From Chaetomium olivaceum (lineage: Eukaryota > Ascomycota > Sordariomycetes > Sordariales > Chaetomiaceae): DNA of 64,000 nucleotides. Shown here in pieces: positions 52,475 through 63,817 of the stretch. The notes below the pieces were generated by a model. It saw only the letters and a list, made by a program, of their open reading frames with translations, had not been told where the DNA came from and did no database searches. The stretch covers positions 248,001 to 312,000 of the forward strand of contig JAYWVB010000021.1 of NCBI GenBank assembly GCA_039881045.1. Direction: 5' to 3'. Within the stretch, counting starts at the first letter, position 1. The number at the start of each line of letters is the position of its first letter. The translations under genes were made by a program, and so were the position numbers.

Positions 52475-53846
52475 TCACAACTTCGCCGACTCCCTCATCG
52501 CCTCCCTCAACATAGGCGCCACCTGCTTCCGACTATACTGCACCGCCCTCTGCCGCCAACAAACCCTCCACTCCGGCCCCCCCTCCGCACCCTCATCCAA
52601 CTCCCCGCCCTCCCACTCCTCCAACCCGAGCGTCTCCCCAAACCGCCTCCGAAACTCCCCCACCGCCGCCACCCCCTCCCCACTCAGCCCCCACACCAGC
52701 AACTCCCTCACAAACCCCCCACCAGACGACGAGGTCGACACCGTCATAACAGCCGCCACATCCAGCCCCTGCTCGTCGCGCGCCCACGCCGCCAGCGCCG
52801 CCAGAAACGCCTCGCGTTGCCCCTCGCCCGCCTGCGCTATCGCGTCCCGGAACCCTTGCACCACGGTGGACATGCCCAGGGCGAGGCGGCCGCCTTCGCC
52901 TTCGGTGAAGCGCTTGTAGTCTTTGCGCAGCACGTCGCGGTAGGGGAGGCCGGCGAGTTGGGATTTGAGGGTGGTGAGGTGGGTGTGGTAGGTGGTGCGG
53001 TCGTATTTGGAGGGGGCGGTTTCTTGTTGTTGTTGGGTTTGGGTTTGGGTTTGGACCTGGGACTGGGACTGGGGCTGGGACTGGAAAGGGGTGAGTTTGG
53101 ACTCGGCGAGCTCGACGGCGCGCACGTCCCGGTCGGTCGTCTTGTCCTTGGAGGTGAGGTTGGTGGTGTCGATGAGGATGGGGGCGAGGGCGACGTGTGC
53201 GAGCTGGGCGTCGCATTCGGCCGCCGAAGTGCCGTCTTCGCAAGGTGAGGTTGCGAGGCTGTCCCAGGTGGGCTTGCAGTGGTCGAGGACCAGGCTCATG
53301 CAGCTGCCGCATGGGGTGATGATCCGCGGCTGGCCCTGCGGGAGGTCGTGTGGGATGGCGCCCTCGTCGGCGTGGTGGTCGATGCAGCCGACTACTTGGT
53401 TGGAAAACGATGTGGCGAGGTCCCCCGTGAGGGCGTTGTGGTCGACGAGGAGCCAGCGGGTGTCTTGAGGGTTGAGGCCATCGCGCGGGAGGTCACAGAG
53501 GGTGATGAGGTCGTCTGGTTTGAGCCCTGCCGGGTGGAGAGCGGCCTGAAGTTCCGGGCGGAGAGCGAGGTCTGCTCGGGGAAGGTTGGAGAGCGGGATG
53601 TGCAGGGTATGAGCGGGTGTGTGAGTGCGGAAGTAAGCGAAGAGGAGGGCCGAGCAGAGTGAGTCGAGGTCTAGTTTCCAGTTAGATACTAGGCTGACTG
53701 TATTGACTGAAACTCAAAGCTTCCTTACCTGCCGACTCATTGCCAACGACAAACGTCAACGGTTTGTGTCGTTGCGCAGGAGGGGCCAGCAGGGCCTTCT
53801 TGGCAGTTGCTAAAAAGCCCTTAAGTGAGGCCCGGGTTGGTGACAT
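52475..53846 (-). CDS. PPX1: Exopolyphosphatase (PPX1-like, DHH superfamily)
   Basis: PPX1 releases phosphate from the ends of polyphosphate. Exon 1 (53729-53846, MSPTRASLKGFLATAKKALL) and exon 2 (52475-53670) join across a 58-nt intron so that TFVVGNESAG runs into DLDSLCSALLFAYFR, the first metal-binding motif. The other motifs are WLLVDHNAL, the DHH signature GCIDHHADEG and LAPILIDTTNLTSKD. The C-terminal DHHA2-like domain begins near YRDVLRKDYKRF. A Gln/Ser/Thr run (about residues 255-275) interrupts the middle. The total is 437 residues, in frame throughout. Confidence 0.9.
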
Positions 53847-54527
53847 GATTGACTCGATTTGTAGGTTGCACCTTGAACGGCACGAATCGTAAAAGGCTCG
53901 AGAAATTTGCAATTTTCTTAACTGGGTAAAATTCGCAATGCCTTCCTGTGTACTATTGCGATGATAAGTGCCTCAACTGTGAATTTCCGTCTGCGCCGTC
54001 TAAATCCGGCAAGCAATAGGTTACTAGTCGGTCAGTAAAACAGCGAGATTGGGCAAATCTTAGTGGCCTAACTAGACGTCACTCTCGGTCCTGAAAACAA
54101 GAAAGCTGCAATCCGGCCTTCGCTCACGGGTTGGTGTAACGAATGCCACGGGTCTTGGCAGAGTGCGGACCGGAGCCGATGCTGACCGTTGACTCCGTCA
54201 CATGCCGAGTGGAGACAGTGGGCCGGTGTCCTCGGATCCGATTCTCGGACATGGCACCCGAGACAGGTTCATGTTGGTTCAGGTTGGGCCCTCTTTCCCG
54301 CTTGGGCTACTTGACAAGTTGCATCTCATCTCAACTTTTAGTGGCAACTCACTGAAACAGGGGAATTTAACATTCGGACTGATACATCGGATCAGATCAT
54401 CAGCCTTATCAAAGACGATCATTTAGCCCTTGAACTAAAGAAACTTACCAACACCCTCACCGACTCTTGTATTTAACCGTCCCAAAACACACACACACAC
54501 ACACACACACACAGCTCGTCCATCAAC
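53847..54527. other. Divergent promoter region, no gene seen
   Basis: Between PPX1 and the amidotransferase gene. The only notable element is the AC microsatellite at its right end. Confidence 0.5.
54487..54512. repeat. (AC)13 microsatellite
   Basis: Thirteen perfect AC units in the presumed 5' UTR, ending 15 bp before the start codon of the amidotransferase gene. Confidence 0.95.
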
Positions 54528-55365
54528 ATGCCCCTCCGCCTCGCCATCCTCGAAGCCGACACCCCCGTCCCGGCCGCTAACGAGCGCTACGGGGGGTATC
54601 TCGGCGTATTCAAGCACCTCTTCACCCGCGCTGTAGCCCCGGGCCCCCTCGAATCCGAGCTCATCCTCACCGGCCACGATGTGGTACACAACCCGTCGAC
54701 GGCCTACCCGAGCCTGGACGATGTCGACGCCATCCTGATTTCGGGCTCCAAGCACAACGCCTTCGAGGACGACGAGTGGATCCTGACGCTGGTCGAGTTC
54801 GTGCGCAAGGCCCTGCTCCACGACCGGGTCAAGGTCGTGGGCATCTGCTTCGGCCACCAGATTGTTGCGCGTGCGATGGGTGCGCTGGTTGCGCGGAGTG
54901 ATCAGGGGTGGGAGATTAGCGTGGTTGAGACGCGGTTGACTGAGAAGGGGAAGGAGGTGTTTGGGAAAGAGAGGGAGACGTTGGTAAGTTTTGACTTTTG
55001 ATGTCCAGCTGCGGTGATGGTGACATCGCGGTATCTGGGGTTATGAGACCGACCGGGCTAATTTGCTCGCCCAGAACATCCAGCAAATGCACCGCGACCA
55101 GGTGTTCGGCGTGCCCCCTGGCGCAGAAGTGCTTGCCTCCACAGACAAGTGCCCGAATCACGGCTTTATCCTCCCGGGCCGTGCTATCACCGTGCAGGGG
55201 CACCCGGAGTTTACCGAAGACATCATGGAAGAGCTCCTCGAGCTGCGGCACGAGTCAGGCTTGTTTGTCGACGATTTGTACCAGAGCGGCAAGGCGCGGA
55301 ACGGGGACCACCACGACGGCATTTTCATGGCGCAGGCCTTCCTCAGATTTTTGCAAGAGCAATAA
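54528..55365 (+). CDS. Class I glutamine amidotransferase-like protein
   Basis: Two exons (54528-54983 and 55075-55365) join in phase 0 to 248 residues. The fold of a stand-alone class I amidotransferase is recognised from LRLAILEADTPVP, DDVDAILISGSKHNAFEDDE, the nucleophile elbow VVGICFGHQIVARAMG (catalytic Cys) and, in exon 2, ITVQGHPEFTEDI (catalytic His and Glu). No synthetase partner domain is attached. Relatives in fungi and bacteria are annotated as GMP-synthase-like amidotransferases. They may act in amidation or gamma-glutamyl hydrolysis, but the substrate is unknown. Confidence 0.87.
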
Positions 55366-55973
55366 CTAACCAAATACGATAGTAATCTAGAGTCATGGCA
55401 GTTCTCGACCCGCACAATGTGACAAGTCGATGACGCCAAGGCGATGATCGCCGGACAATCACCCGCGATGATCGCTTACACGAGTCCCCGATTGTTGAGT
55501 TTGTAAGGGTCTTGCGAGCTATGAGAGGAGATCGCCGGGTCTGCATCTCGCGCACAATTTATCCAGAAGAGGAATCGTGCCATTTAACTTAAGATACGTA
55601 TGTATCGATGTATGTAAGAATGCAGAATGACATTTTGAATGCTCCCCCCCGCCATGCTTAGTTAACGCCGAGGACGGCCCTTGCCATCCCCTCATGCAAC
55701 CTTAATCAGCCACAACCCGCCCAAAATGCAGACCAAACCAGGGTATAGTGTAAGCCCCAACCGACTCCGAAAACAATGAAGAAAAAAAGACAGCCGCAAT
55801 GTATATGCCCGCATGCATGTGAACGAACAAACCACCCCACCAAAAAGACCATACCCGTAAATGATCAAGCCACCTCCAGCCGACCCCCCTCTTGTCCTCT
55901 CCCCCCTTCCCCATCTACCCCATCATCGGCATCATCAACATCAACATCATGATCATCACCCCTCTCAGCCCTC
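55366..55973. other. Convergent 3' region
   Basis: Spacer between the amidotransferase and the GPCR. On the minus strand an Asp-rich open frame (DDHDVDVDDADDGVDGEGG) continues to a stop at 55865-55867 and may be the real end of the GPCR if another frame correction applies. Confidence 0.45.
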
Positions 55974-58095
55974 TCAGCCCTCTCCACCCTCTCCAACCAC
56001 CCATCCCACCACTCCCCCCCCGCCGCCCGTCTCCCCCCTCACAGCAGCATCAGCAGCAACAACACCACCAGCCACTCCACCAGCCTTCCTCCTCTCCCTC
56101 TCCACCCGCACCTCCCTCTCCCTTCTCTCCCTCGCCAACCGCCCATAAACCCGCATCTCCTCCCTCGTCCGCCCCACCCCATCCCCACCACCACCACCAC
56201 CGCCACCATAACCATACCCATAGCCATAACCACCGTATCGTCTCCCGCCTGCGCTTCCCCCATAACCATAACCACCACCAGCAGCAGCCCACTCCCCACC
56301 CCACCACCAGCACCGCCCCGCCAGCCACGCCCAGCGCCTGACCAGTGCCGCCCAGAACCCGCGCCCGCGCGCATGCCGCCAGGGCGTCTCGCGCGAGAGG
56401 AAGAGCGCGCAGTCGACGAGCCCTTGCACACGCACAGGCTGAGCTGATGATGGAGACGACGAGCAGCCAGTGCGGGGGTTCGTGGTGTGGTGGTAGTGGT
56501 GGCGGTAGTGGTGGTTCGGTGGTGGTGATAGGGTTGTTGGCGGGGTTGAGGGGGGGGCTGTCGCGGTGGGAGATGGACGAGGAGTCGTCGTAGCCGAGGA
56601 CGTGCGAGACAAAGGGGAAGAGCCAGAGATATGTAGACGAGCGGGTAGGCGAAGAGGGAGCGGAGCTGGCGGAGGGTTTTTTTTTGCTGCCGCGTCTGCG
56701 CGCAGTCGTCGTCGTCGTCTTCGGGCGAGGTGATGGTGATGAAGGGGGAGATGTTGCTGTTGTTGCTGTTCTTGCCGTTGTTGCCGTTGCCGTTGCCGCT
56801 ACCGCTGCCGGCGGCTGCGCTGAGGATGGGCGAGGAGTCCGGTGCGTCTTGGTCGTCGTCGTCGTCTGCGCTAGATTCGGGGGTCGCTGTTTGTCGTCGG
56901 GCGCCGTGGAAGGAGACGCGGCCTTTGTTGGTACGGCTGTTGACCTCTCTGTTGATATCGACCGAGGGCATTAGGCTTGGGCGGGGTGTGCGCCGCTGCC
57001 GGGGGGGTGAGGAAGGTCGGCGATGTGGGGGAGGTCGGGTCGCTGGTGTCGTCGCCTGAGGACGGGCTGCCGTCGGGCGAGGAAGTGTGTGTAAATGCAG
57101 GCCAGTTCCACTTGACGGAGCTATGCGGTCTCTGTACGTCTGCACTCGTCCTCGCGCTCGCAGGCCAGGCCGGGCTGATCGATGATGGCGGCCGGAGCGG
57201 GTCTTTGGCGGTCGAAATGGTATCGGTCGCTGAGCTCCGTCGGGAGCATGGTGTGGAAGGAAGGAGTCCGTTATAGCGGAGACGCGGTGTCGAAGCTGTC
57301 ACCGTCGATTCCCTAGGTGCCTGCGACTGCATGGCTTCCGAGCGCCGCCTTCCGTAGTCTCCCATCCTCCTCCGGATATAAAAGTAGATGGATACGTAAA
57401 TGATGACGATGCTGACACAGATGATGTATCGCGGGACCCAGCTAAGCAATAGCCGCGCCCAACTCCTGTCGGTTCGCAGGTAGCAGTAAGGGCCCATGTT
57501 CTCATACCCATTGCCACCGATGAATGCCAGGCACGCAGCCAGAAGTGGGTACAGATAAAAGCCCAAGTAGGCACGTCGACGGTACGGGTAGAGTCCAGCC
57601 CTGGGTCGGAAGATATACATGGCGGAATGGACGGCGATGAGTAAGACGGCAATGTCGGAAGACTCGATGCCCACAGCGAGAACAAACCCGCTGACCTGGC
57701 AAAAGGCCGAATCAGAAGACACGCCGCCTCCAACAAAGCTCACGATAGCGAATACGACCAAGACCAGGGCCTTTGCGAAATCGCTTTGGATCAACAGCAA
57801 GATCAACCTGACAATGGTTAGCGAGAGACGGTTGGCCACTCCCAGGACGGGTTGGTACTTACTCGTGCCGGAAACTCCGCCTCATCTTCACGAACCAGTA
57901 CAGGGCGGACAGTGTTGAAAAGACACTGATCGAGGCGAAAGTGACTGATAGGATTAACAAGATGTGGATTATGTGGCCGTCGTCGTCGATGGCTGAGGGA
58001 TGCCGGGCCGCAATGGGCGACATCTCAGAAGCGGCAGCTCCATCTTGGAGGTGGTTGAGAGGCGTCCCCGGAAACATCCATCTCGGCACCGTCAT
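55974..58095 (-). CDS. Git3-like G-protein-coupled receptor, multiple frameshifts
   Basis: Exon 1 (57863-58095) holds the N terminus and first helix (IIHILLILSVTFASISVFST, then LYWFVKMRRSFRHE). After a 55-nt intron (57808-57862) come helices 2-5: LILLLIQSDFAKALVLVVFA, CQVSGFVLAVGIESSDIAVL, YLYPLLAACLAFIGGNGYEN and ARLLLSWVPRYIICVSIVII. A long Ser/Pro/Asp-rich third cytoplasmic loop follows. Helix 6 (LRQLRSLFAYPLVYI, WLFPFVSH) and helix 7 (VQGLVDCALFLSRETPW) are present but in different frames. Git3-type receptors sense glucose or other carbon signals upstream of cAMP. At least four single-base corrections are needed downstream of about 56980, and the tail is Gly/Tyr-rich. The exact C terminus and length (about 700 residues) are uncertain. 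It could be decayed, but helices 6-7 are well kept. Confidence 0.68.
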
Positions 58096-60136
58096 GACGC
58101 CTTTTGGTTGCTTCTTCTCCAGTAATGGCGAGACTACCAGCCTAACCTATCGTTCCAGGGGTTATCCGCAAGACGCCGGAGCATGACGACGGCGGCAGTG
58201 TCACAGTTGTCCGTCGAGTCTCGAGGGGGGAGACAGCCCATAAGAACAGGGCGAGAGTTACGAGGTGCAAACAGACGGCCGGTGGTTTTCTTGTCGATCG
58301 TAGAAAAGAGAACAAGGAGTGTCTATCAAAGTGGTCTTTCGGCGGATTAAGAGCGACTGTATGTGTCCCCCCTGGATCGTCGAGGTGCAGGACAGAAACG
58401 GACAAGACAGTCAAAGAGAGCAAGCAAAAGACATTGGAATGGATGGCAGAACCAACAAACCAGCAAGGGCGAGAACACGGGAATACATTATAAAAAGAAA
58501 TCAGGGCTGTGGTGTAATCCAAGACCCTCGGCAGGCGAGCCGGAAGGTTAGGCCGCCCTGGGGAGGATCGGCATGATCAGGCGAGGTGCCCCGGATGTGC
58601 AGCAAGCCAAGTCAAGCCAAGTCGGGCGCCTGAGCAGCAAACGCAGCACATTCTGCATTTTTTACATTTTGTATTTTGCCCACACTTCACCCAGTTGCGA
58701 AACGGCAAAGGAGACACACGGAGGGCGCTGTCGTCCACGTCACAACCCCGGTTGGCGGTGATTGTCCATGCAAAGCACCAATGAAGTGAAAAAGCACACC
58801 TCGGCCCAAGCGAGGTGCTGTGAAGGCGGAACGGGAGATTGCGGCTGTGAGGTATTCCGTCGGCAGGATCAAGGCCGAGGGTAGACCGCCACATGCAGGC
58901 GACTGATGAGGCGGCTTGTTGCGAACCGTCAGCCTGCGCACAAATAAACAGATTAAGCCCCTCCAGTTGCGTGTTCTGTCACCGACTTGGCTATGAGGGT
59001 TGGCCGCATCCACTGGCATTGGATAGACAGCATTGTGACCCGCTCCGTTGTCAGCTGTGGTGTTGTGAGAGGACCAGACGAGCCAGGGTTAATTCGAGCA
59101 GGCACCCCAGGCCCCCAGGTGACTGCTGCATCTCCAAATCACCAAGTCGATCACCCGCAGCAGCCAGCGCTTCGCTCTCCAAGTGGGGATGGGTCGATTC
59201 GATCTTGTGCGCGCACCTTGTGCATCAGCTGTCCCGATCCCGGGCATCCGGGTGCGCTGTCTCGCTGTGTTTCGGGTATCGGTTGGCGCACAGAGGGAGG
59301 TGTCGGGCGTAAGTCTGTGACGGCATGGTTATTGGTTAGACGCTAACCGTGCATCGTCATCACCGCGTTGAGTCGTGGATGAAAATGCGGGATGTTGCGC
59401 GCCTGCCGATGATGGGGGGGGGACAAGGGAGAAAATGGCCCGTGTGCTCCGATTCCTTGCAGCAGTTGGGACTGTTCAACGGCACCTGGACGTGGAGGGC
59501 CAGCGTTGGTGGTGGGGTTATTTGCCCGATTGGGCCAAGCGACCAGATCAACCAACACAACCTTGAACCTGTGGGAGCTAAGATTGGGATTTTCTGATAT
59601 TGGGGGGTCGAAGATGGGTGGAGAGGCGAGGATGGCTCGAGGATGGCTCCCAACCGCCAACCTGGTTCAAATTGTCGAGTCGCCTCTCACCGTTGCAAAC
59701 GGCCCGTCACAATACCTAAGCGAGCCGTTCTCGAGTCATCATTGTGGTCGCCTCTTGACGTTGGAATTTCTCGGTTAGCCAGCCACCCGAAGAACCCTGC
59801 AATTTCTGAGGAAATAAAAGGAGGAATTTTTGTGTGACGAAACGCAGTGAGGGCTGTGGGAAAGCAAGCGGCAAGAGGACTAATAATAATAATACCTAAA
59901 AGAGGGGGTTGCCAAAGGCAAAAGGGCAAACTCCACAGTGGGCAGGCACGCAGGTATCATTTGCATTTGTATTTTTTTTTACGAGTTATACGTCTTACCA
60001 AAAACAGCATGCCCGAAACCATACTTCGTACCCGGTTATCCGCCGATGCGCCGTTGCGCCGAACCCAAAACTCCCATCCTTGCAGCGGGGGTGCATCGGA
60101 AATGCAACCAAGCCAATGCACCTTTAATCCATCTTC
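58096..60136. other. Intergenic, long GPCR upstream region, no gene seen
   Basis: About 2 kb, gene-free. It holds small direct repeats (GCCAAGTCAAGCCAAGTC near 58607-58624) and an AATAAT stretch (about 59881-59893). Long upstream regions are usual for regulated fungal receptor genes. Confidence 0.5.
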
Positions 60137-61853
60137 CTACCCAAGCAAGTTGATGTACGGCTCGGGCCAGCGCCCCCATACCATCGGTCGGTTCCCTAAG
60201 CGGCCGCTGACCGGAGAAAGGACCTTGAGCCGCCGCCTGTCCTCGTCCACATCGGCGATGGCCACAAATCCCATGACTGGCGCTTGACGGATTACCTCGG
60301 GCGGGTCGTTCACAGAGGCGTTCATGACAGCGAGGGTCCAGTGGGACATCTCCGCTGAGACTTCGGCACGCTCGAGGGCTGGTTTGTTGTCGTAGAATCC
60401 CGAAGCTGGGTTACCGTTAGTAAAAGACCATGGTTGGGCCGAGGAGAAAACCCTACCGTCGGGTGTCCTAAACACGGCCACATCGTCGAAGCTGACGGAC
60501 TGTGTAAACGGGCTCAGCGTCCTTTTGGCGTCGCCGAAAAAATACTCCTTAATAGCGGCTTCGCGAGTAAACTTCATGAAGTCTTTATCCCGTTCTGCTA
60601 CCCCATCGGACTTGTCGAGCAGGATCAGTGTGATGGCTTCTCCGTGTATCGTCCGCTGGTTCTCGAAGCGGCGCTGCAGCTCAGCGTGCAGATCGACCGA
60701 GCCAAGGACAACAACGATATTCACTGTCACGATTAGCCCCCGTGCTGTAGTACGCCCAGGGTTGGATAACTCACCTGCAAACTCGTTTACCGCATGCGTC
60801 AAGACCTCTAAATCCCCCTTGGCCACGCTCGCTGCCGGCGTATCCAGCAGCAACCCCGCCTCCCTGACCACCTCATCCGCCGCAAACTTGGCCCTCACCG
60901 AACTCCCCAACTTGCCCACCAAGTCCCTCCACAGCGGCACATCCTCATCCACCCGCTCCCTCCCCACGTAGTACACCATCGGCAGCTTGACAGGCACGGC
61001 GCTGGGCCCGCTGCTGGGGGTGCCGCTGACGCCAAACCCAGCAGCCGGGTCCTCGACATCCATGACCGTGCCAAACACCGCGGCGCTGACCGTGCCGGGC
61101 AGCGCCAGCATCCCCTCGCGCGGGTCGACACTCCCGACCATCGGCTGCCCGCCAGCGCGCGTCGCCAGCGCCGCCAGCGTCCGCGTTACCGTGGTCTTGC
61201 CGCTGTCCTTCTCCCCGCAGATCATCACCCGCGGCCCGGGGGGCGCCCCTCCGCCATTATTATTATTCCCCACGCCATGATAATTCCCCGACCCCCCATC
61301 ACCACCACCACCTCCTCCTCCTCCTCCACCACCAACCGCCGCGGCCGCCCGCAATTCCTGCAGCGCAAAATGCAGATTCAGCACCATCAGCTGGGGCGAG
61401 GCCTCCGGGGCCGGGTACTGCGCGACCGTATCGACAAACGCGCCCGACACCTCGAGGGTGGCGCCCGTGTAGGTGAGCAGCTTGGACTGGGTGTTGCGCG
61501 GGAAGGTGTAGGTGCGGTTGAGGGCGAGCTCGGTGCCGTCGCGCTCGGCGGCGCCGCTGGTCAGGCGGACCGTCGCGCCGCCGCCGCCGATGCCACCGAT
61601 GCCACCGATGCCGCCCGTGGCAGTGGTGGTGGCGGCGGCGGTATTGGTGGTTGAGATGCTGCTGCTGCTGCTGCGGGGGACTTCGAAGCGCCACTCCCAG
61701 AAGGGGCGGAGGGTGATGGTGCGGGTTGTGGAGGTTGTGGGTTGCTTGTGTTAGGTCAGTTGTTGGTTGGTGGGTGGGAGGATGGGGAAGAGGTGGATGG
61801 TTGGGGACGGGGCATACCTGCGGAGCAATCTGACCCAGGCCGGGGATTGACAT
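60137..61853 (-). CDS. CLP1: CLP1, mRNA 3'-end processing / polynucleotide kinase family
   Basis: Clp1 is part of cleavage factor IA, which processes pre-mRNA 3' ends in the nucleus. Three exons: 61818-61853 (MSIPGLGQIAPQ), 60775-61744 and 60137-60723, for 530 residues in total. Features are TITLRPFWEWRFEVP, TEVSG-like EVSGAFVDTVAQYPAPEA, Walker A in VMICGEKDSGKTTVTRTL, the VGSVDPREGMLALPG segment, VNIVVVLGSVDLHAELQRRF formed across the second intron, and the end PMVWGRWPEPYINLLG. Two low-complexity inserts, Ile/Gly repeats near residue 55 and a Gly run near 145, make it longer than most Clp1. The second intron (60724-60774, 51 nt) has no stop in frame, so retention would add 17 residues. Confidence 0.9.
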
Positions 61854-62413
61854 GGTCGCTAATTCATCCGTAAAGGGGGAGTGTTGTGTGTAAGCGTGGC
61901 AGGAATTGGAAACTCGAGCTCGAACCGAACAGCTTTGAAGCTTTCGCGATTGACGATGGCGTTCGCGGCAGGCAAGGGTGGGTCCGCCAAGAGAAAGACA
62001 CAAAGTGGATGGGGAAATTGAAGATGGATCTGGCATGTGAGCATGTGAACGGTTCAACGTTTAACTAATCTGTGCGAAGTACGAAGTAAAAGGACGGAAA
62101 GCGTTAGCCACTCGAAGCCCATGTTTTATTCTACAGAACTCCAGGTACTACTAATTATTGTACATAGGGCCTCGCGCCCGTTTTAAATACACTCCAAAGA
62201 TGGCAGTTCTAAAGATAAAGTAAATTGTGACAAAAACAGTGCAGAGACTAGGGTATTCAGGAAAAACCAATGCCACCATGCCATCCATCATGCCATGCCA
62301 CCTCTAAAGTCCTGTCGCTTTCGTCATAACGGGCATAAAATTCATAACCCATGTATCCTCCTTTTCCCGGCGCCATGCTGAAATGCCAGTGCAAACCCCC
62401 GTCTATCTCTCCC
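61854..62413. other. Intergenic, CLP1 promoter and 3' UTR of the inositol kinase gene
   Basis: No other gene was seen. The two minus-strand genes are in tandem. Confidence 0.5.
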
Positions 62414-63817
62414 TTATTGAGCCAGCTCTTCAAAAATCTTGATGAGACTCCGAACCCCGACCAGACTGTTCTCATCGGGGCCCTGTCCGGGAACCCACTT
62501 GGCATGTGCAAAGTCGATGAGCTTCAATGAAAAGATCCGTGAGTGACTGAACAACTCGTCGTCATCATCGTCTTCCTCCTCGCCGTCGGCCAAGACATCT
62601 CCCATCAACTCAATCACTTTGAGGTCCCCTTCAATGGCGCCGGAAATGGCCTGCACATCGGCCGCGGCGATAGTCTCATGAACGAAGCTTATCCCGTTAG
62701 GTTGTCGCTCCTCGCTTTGCTCGAGATCTTTCACGAGGGTGCTCTGCCCCACCACGGTGGCGCTCTCCTTCCCAGTTGTTTCTGAGAAAACTTTCTTTTC
62801 CTCGACGCGGATTTTCGCTTGCTTGACAGCCTCGACCTTCTCAACCAGGGCGTTGTTTTCTTCAATGGCGGCTCGGAGCGCTTCGCCATCCCCTTCGAAC
62901 GTGAACAGCAGGCTCGCCGAGTACATACGGGTTTCCGAGCTGGCCAGGACCTCCTCCACCTGCCTTAGCTCCTCTAGGAAGGCCTGGGCAACCGCTCTCC
63001 CTAGCTCTTTGTCAATCCCCGCCCGCTCGTTGAAGATGAAATTGGCAAATGGCTCTACAACGTTGTCCTTGCCGACACCGAACTTGCCATAGTCCTTGTC
63101 GTAGTTTTGGAAACCGTCCGCGTCCAACTCTTCGAGGTTGTCAGTTCCTTTGTACACGCGCATACCTGCGATGCGGAACCCGTGTGATCCGGTTGTCGTA
63201 AGCCTGGTGACCTCGTCGAACCTCCTCCGCTTCTCCATGGGCGCGTCGTCAGCCCACAGGCGCTGGCCGAGCTTAGCGTCAAGGATGTTGGGCTTCTTGA
63301 AACCATGCGCGCTGTTTTGTAGCACGACAGACTTGTTGGTTGGGATCCTGCGGTTTTTGTTCGGCCTCCACGCAATATCGATCGTTTCTTCGCTCTGTTC
63401 GGCCGCTGCTTCGGCCGCTGCTTCGGCCACTGCTTCGGCCGCAGCCGCCTGAGCCATCGAGACGACCTCTTCCTTCAGCTCCTGGCTCATATGGTCGGAA
63501 ACGACAGGGAGTTGCTCGTTTAGGGATTCAATATCGGTCGCATCGTTAAGCGAGAGAGTCCCGAAGTAGAGAGGCATCAGCGAAGCGAACTCGAGGTGGT
63601 CCCGGAAGGTCTTTTCGTAGAAATCTATTTCTTGTTGAACGCAGGGCTTGATGAAAAGCTCGCCGTCAACGTCGCACAGTGTTCCATCACTATCAGCCAC
63701 ATGGTTAGCAACCACAGATAACCGGGGGGGCAACCGTCTGCGCACGTACTGCCCTGCAACCGCATGGTTGTAAGGCTGAAGATCAGCGTGTTTCGGGAGT
63801 TCTCTGCTAGTCGCCAT
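62414..63817 (-). CDS. Inositol polyphosphate kinase (IPMK/Arg82-like)
   Basis: Phosphorylates inositol polyphosphates in the nucleus and cytoplasm. Exon 1 (63750-63817) ends PYNHAVAG and joins exon 2 (62414-63689) to give HDGTLCDVDGELFIKPC, the family's N-terminal signature. The inositol-binding motif PxxxDxKxG is present as PNILDAKLG. It is followed by LWADDAPMEKRRRFDEV, GFRIAGMRVYKG and the metal-binding IDFAHAKW with VGVRSLIKIFEEL near the end. An Ala/Glu repeat insert (about residues 105-125) is encoded by a 12-bp tandem repeat, and an acidic loop (GEEEDDDDDE) precedes the last motif. The total is 447 residues. The 60-nt intron is a multiple of three and free of stops. Confidence 0.87.
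   Translation of the reverse strand: MATSRELPKHADLQPYNHAVAGQYVRRRLPPRLSVVANHVADSDGTLCDVDGELFIKPCVQQEIDFYEKTFRDHLEFASLMPLYFGTLSLNDATDIESLNEQLPVVSDHMSQELKEEVVSMAQAAAAEAVAEAAAEAAAEQSEETIDIAWRPNKNRRIPTNKSVVLQNSAHGFKKPNILDAKLGQRLWADDAPMEKRRRFDEVTRLTTTGSHGFRIAGMRVYKGTDNLEELDADGFQNYDKDYGKFGVGKDNVVEPFANFIFNERAGIDKELGRAVAQAFLEELRQVEEVLASSETRMYSASLLFTFEGDGEALRAAIEENNALVEKVEAVKQAKIRVEEKKVFSETTGKESATVVGQSTLVKDLEQSEERQPNGISFVHETIAAADVQAISGAIEGDLKVIELMGDVLADGEEEDDDDDELFSHSRIFSLKLIDFAHAKWVPGQGPDENSLVGVRSLIKIFEELAQ
63398..63445. repeat. 12-bp tandem repeat, four copies, coding
   Basis: Units of TTCGGCCGCTGC (last two with one or two changes) inside the inositol kinase gene. On the coding strand they encode repeated Ala-Ala-Glu. 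Expansion or contraction would stay in frame. Confidence 0.85.

Noticed and set aside
60137..60723. CLP1 read as one uninterrupted exon including 17 extra residues
   Set aside because: Good GTGAGT donor, GCTAAT branch and CAG acceptor, and removal restores the conserved NEFAVNIVVVLGS region.
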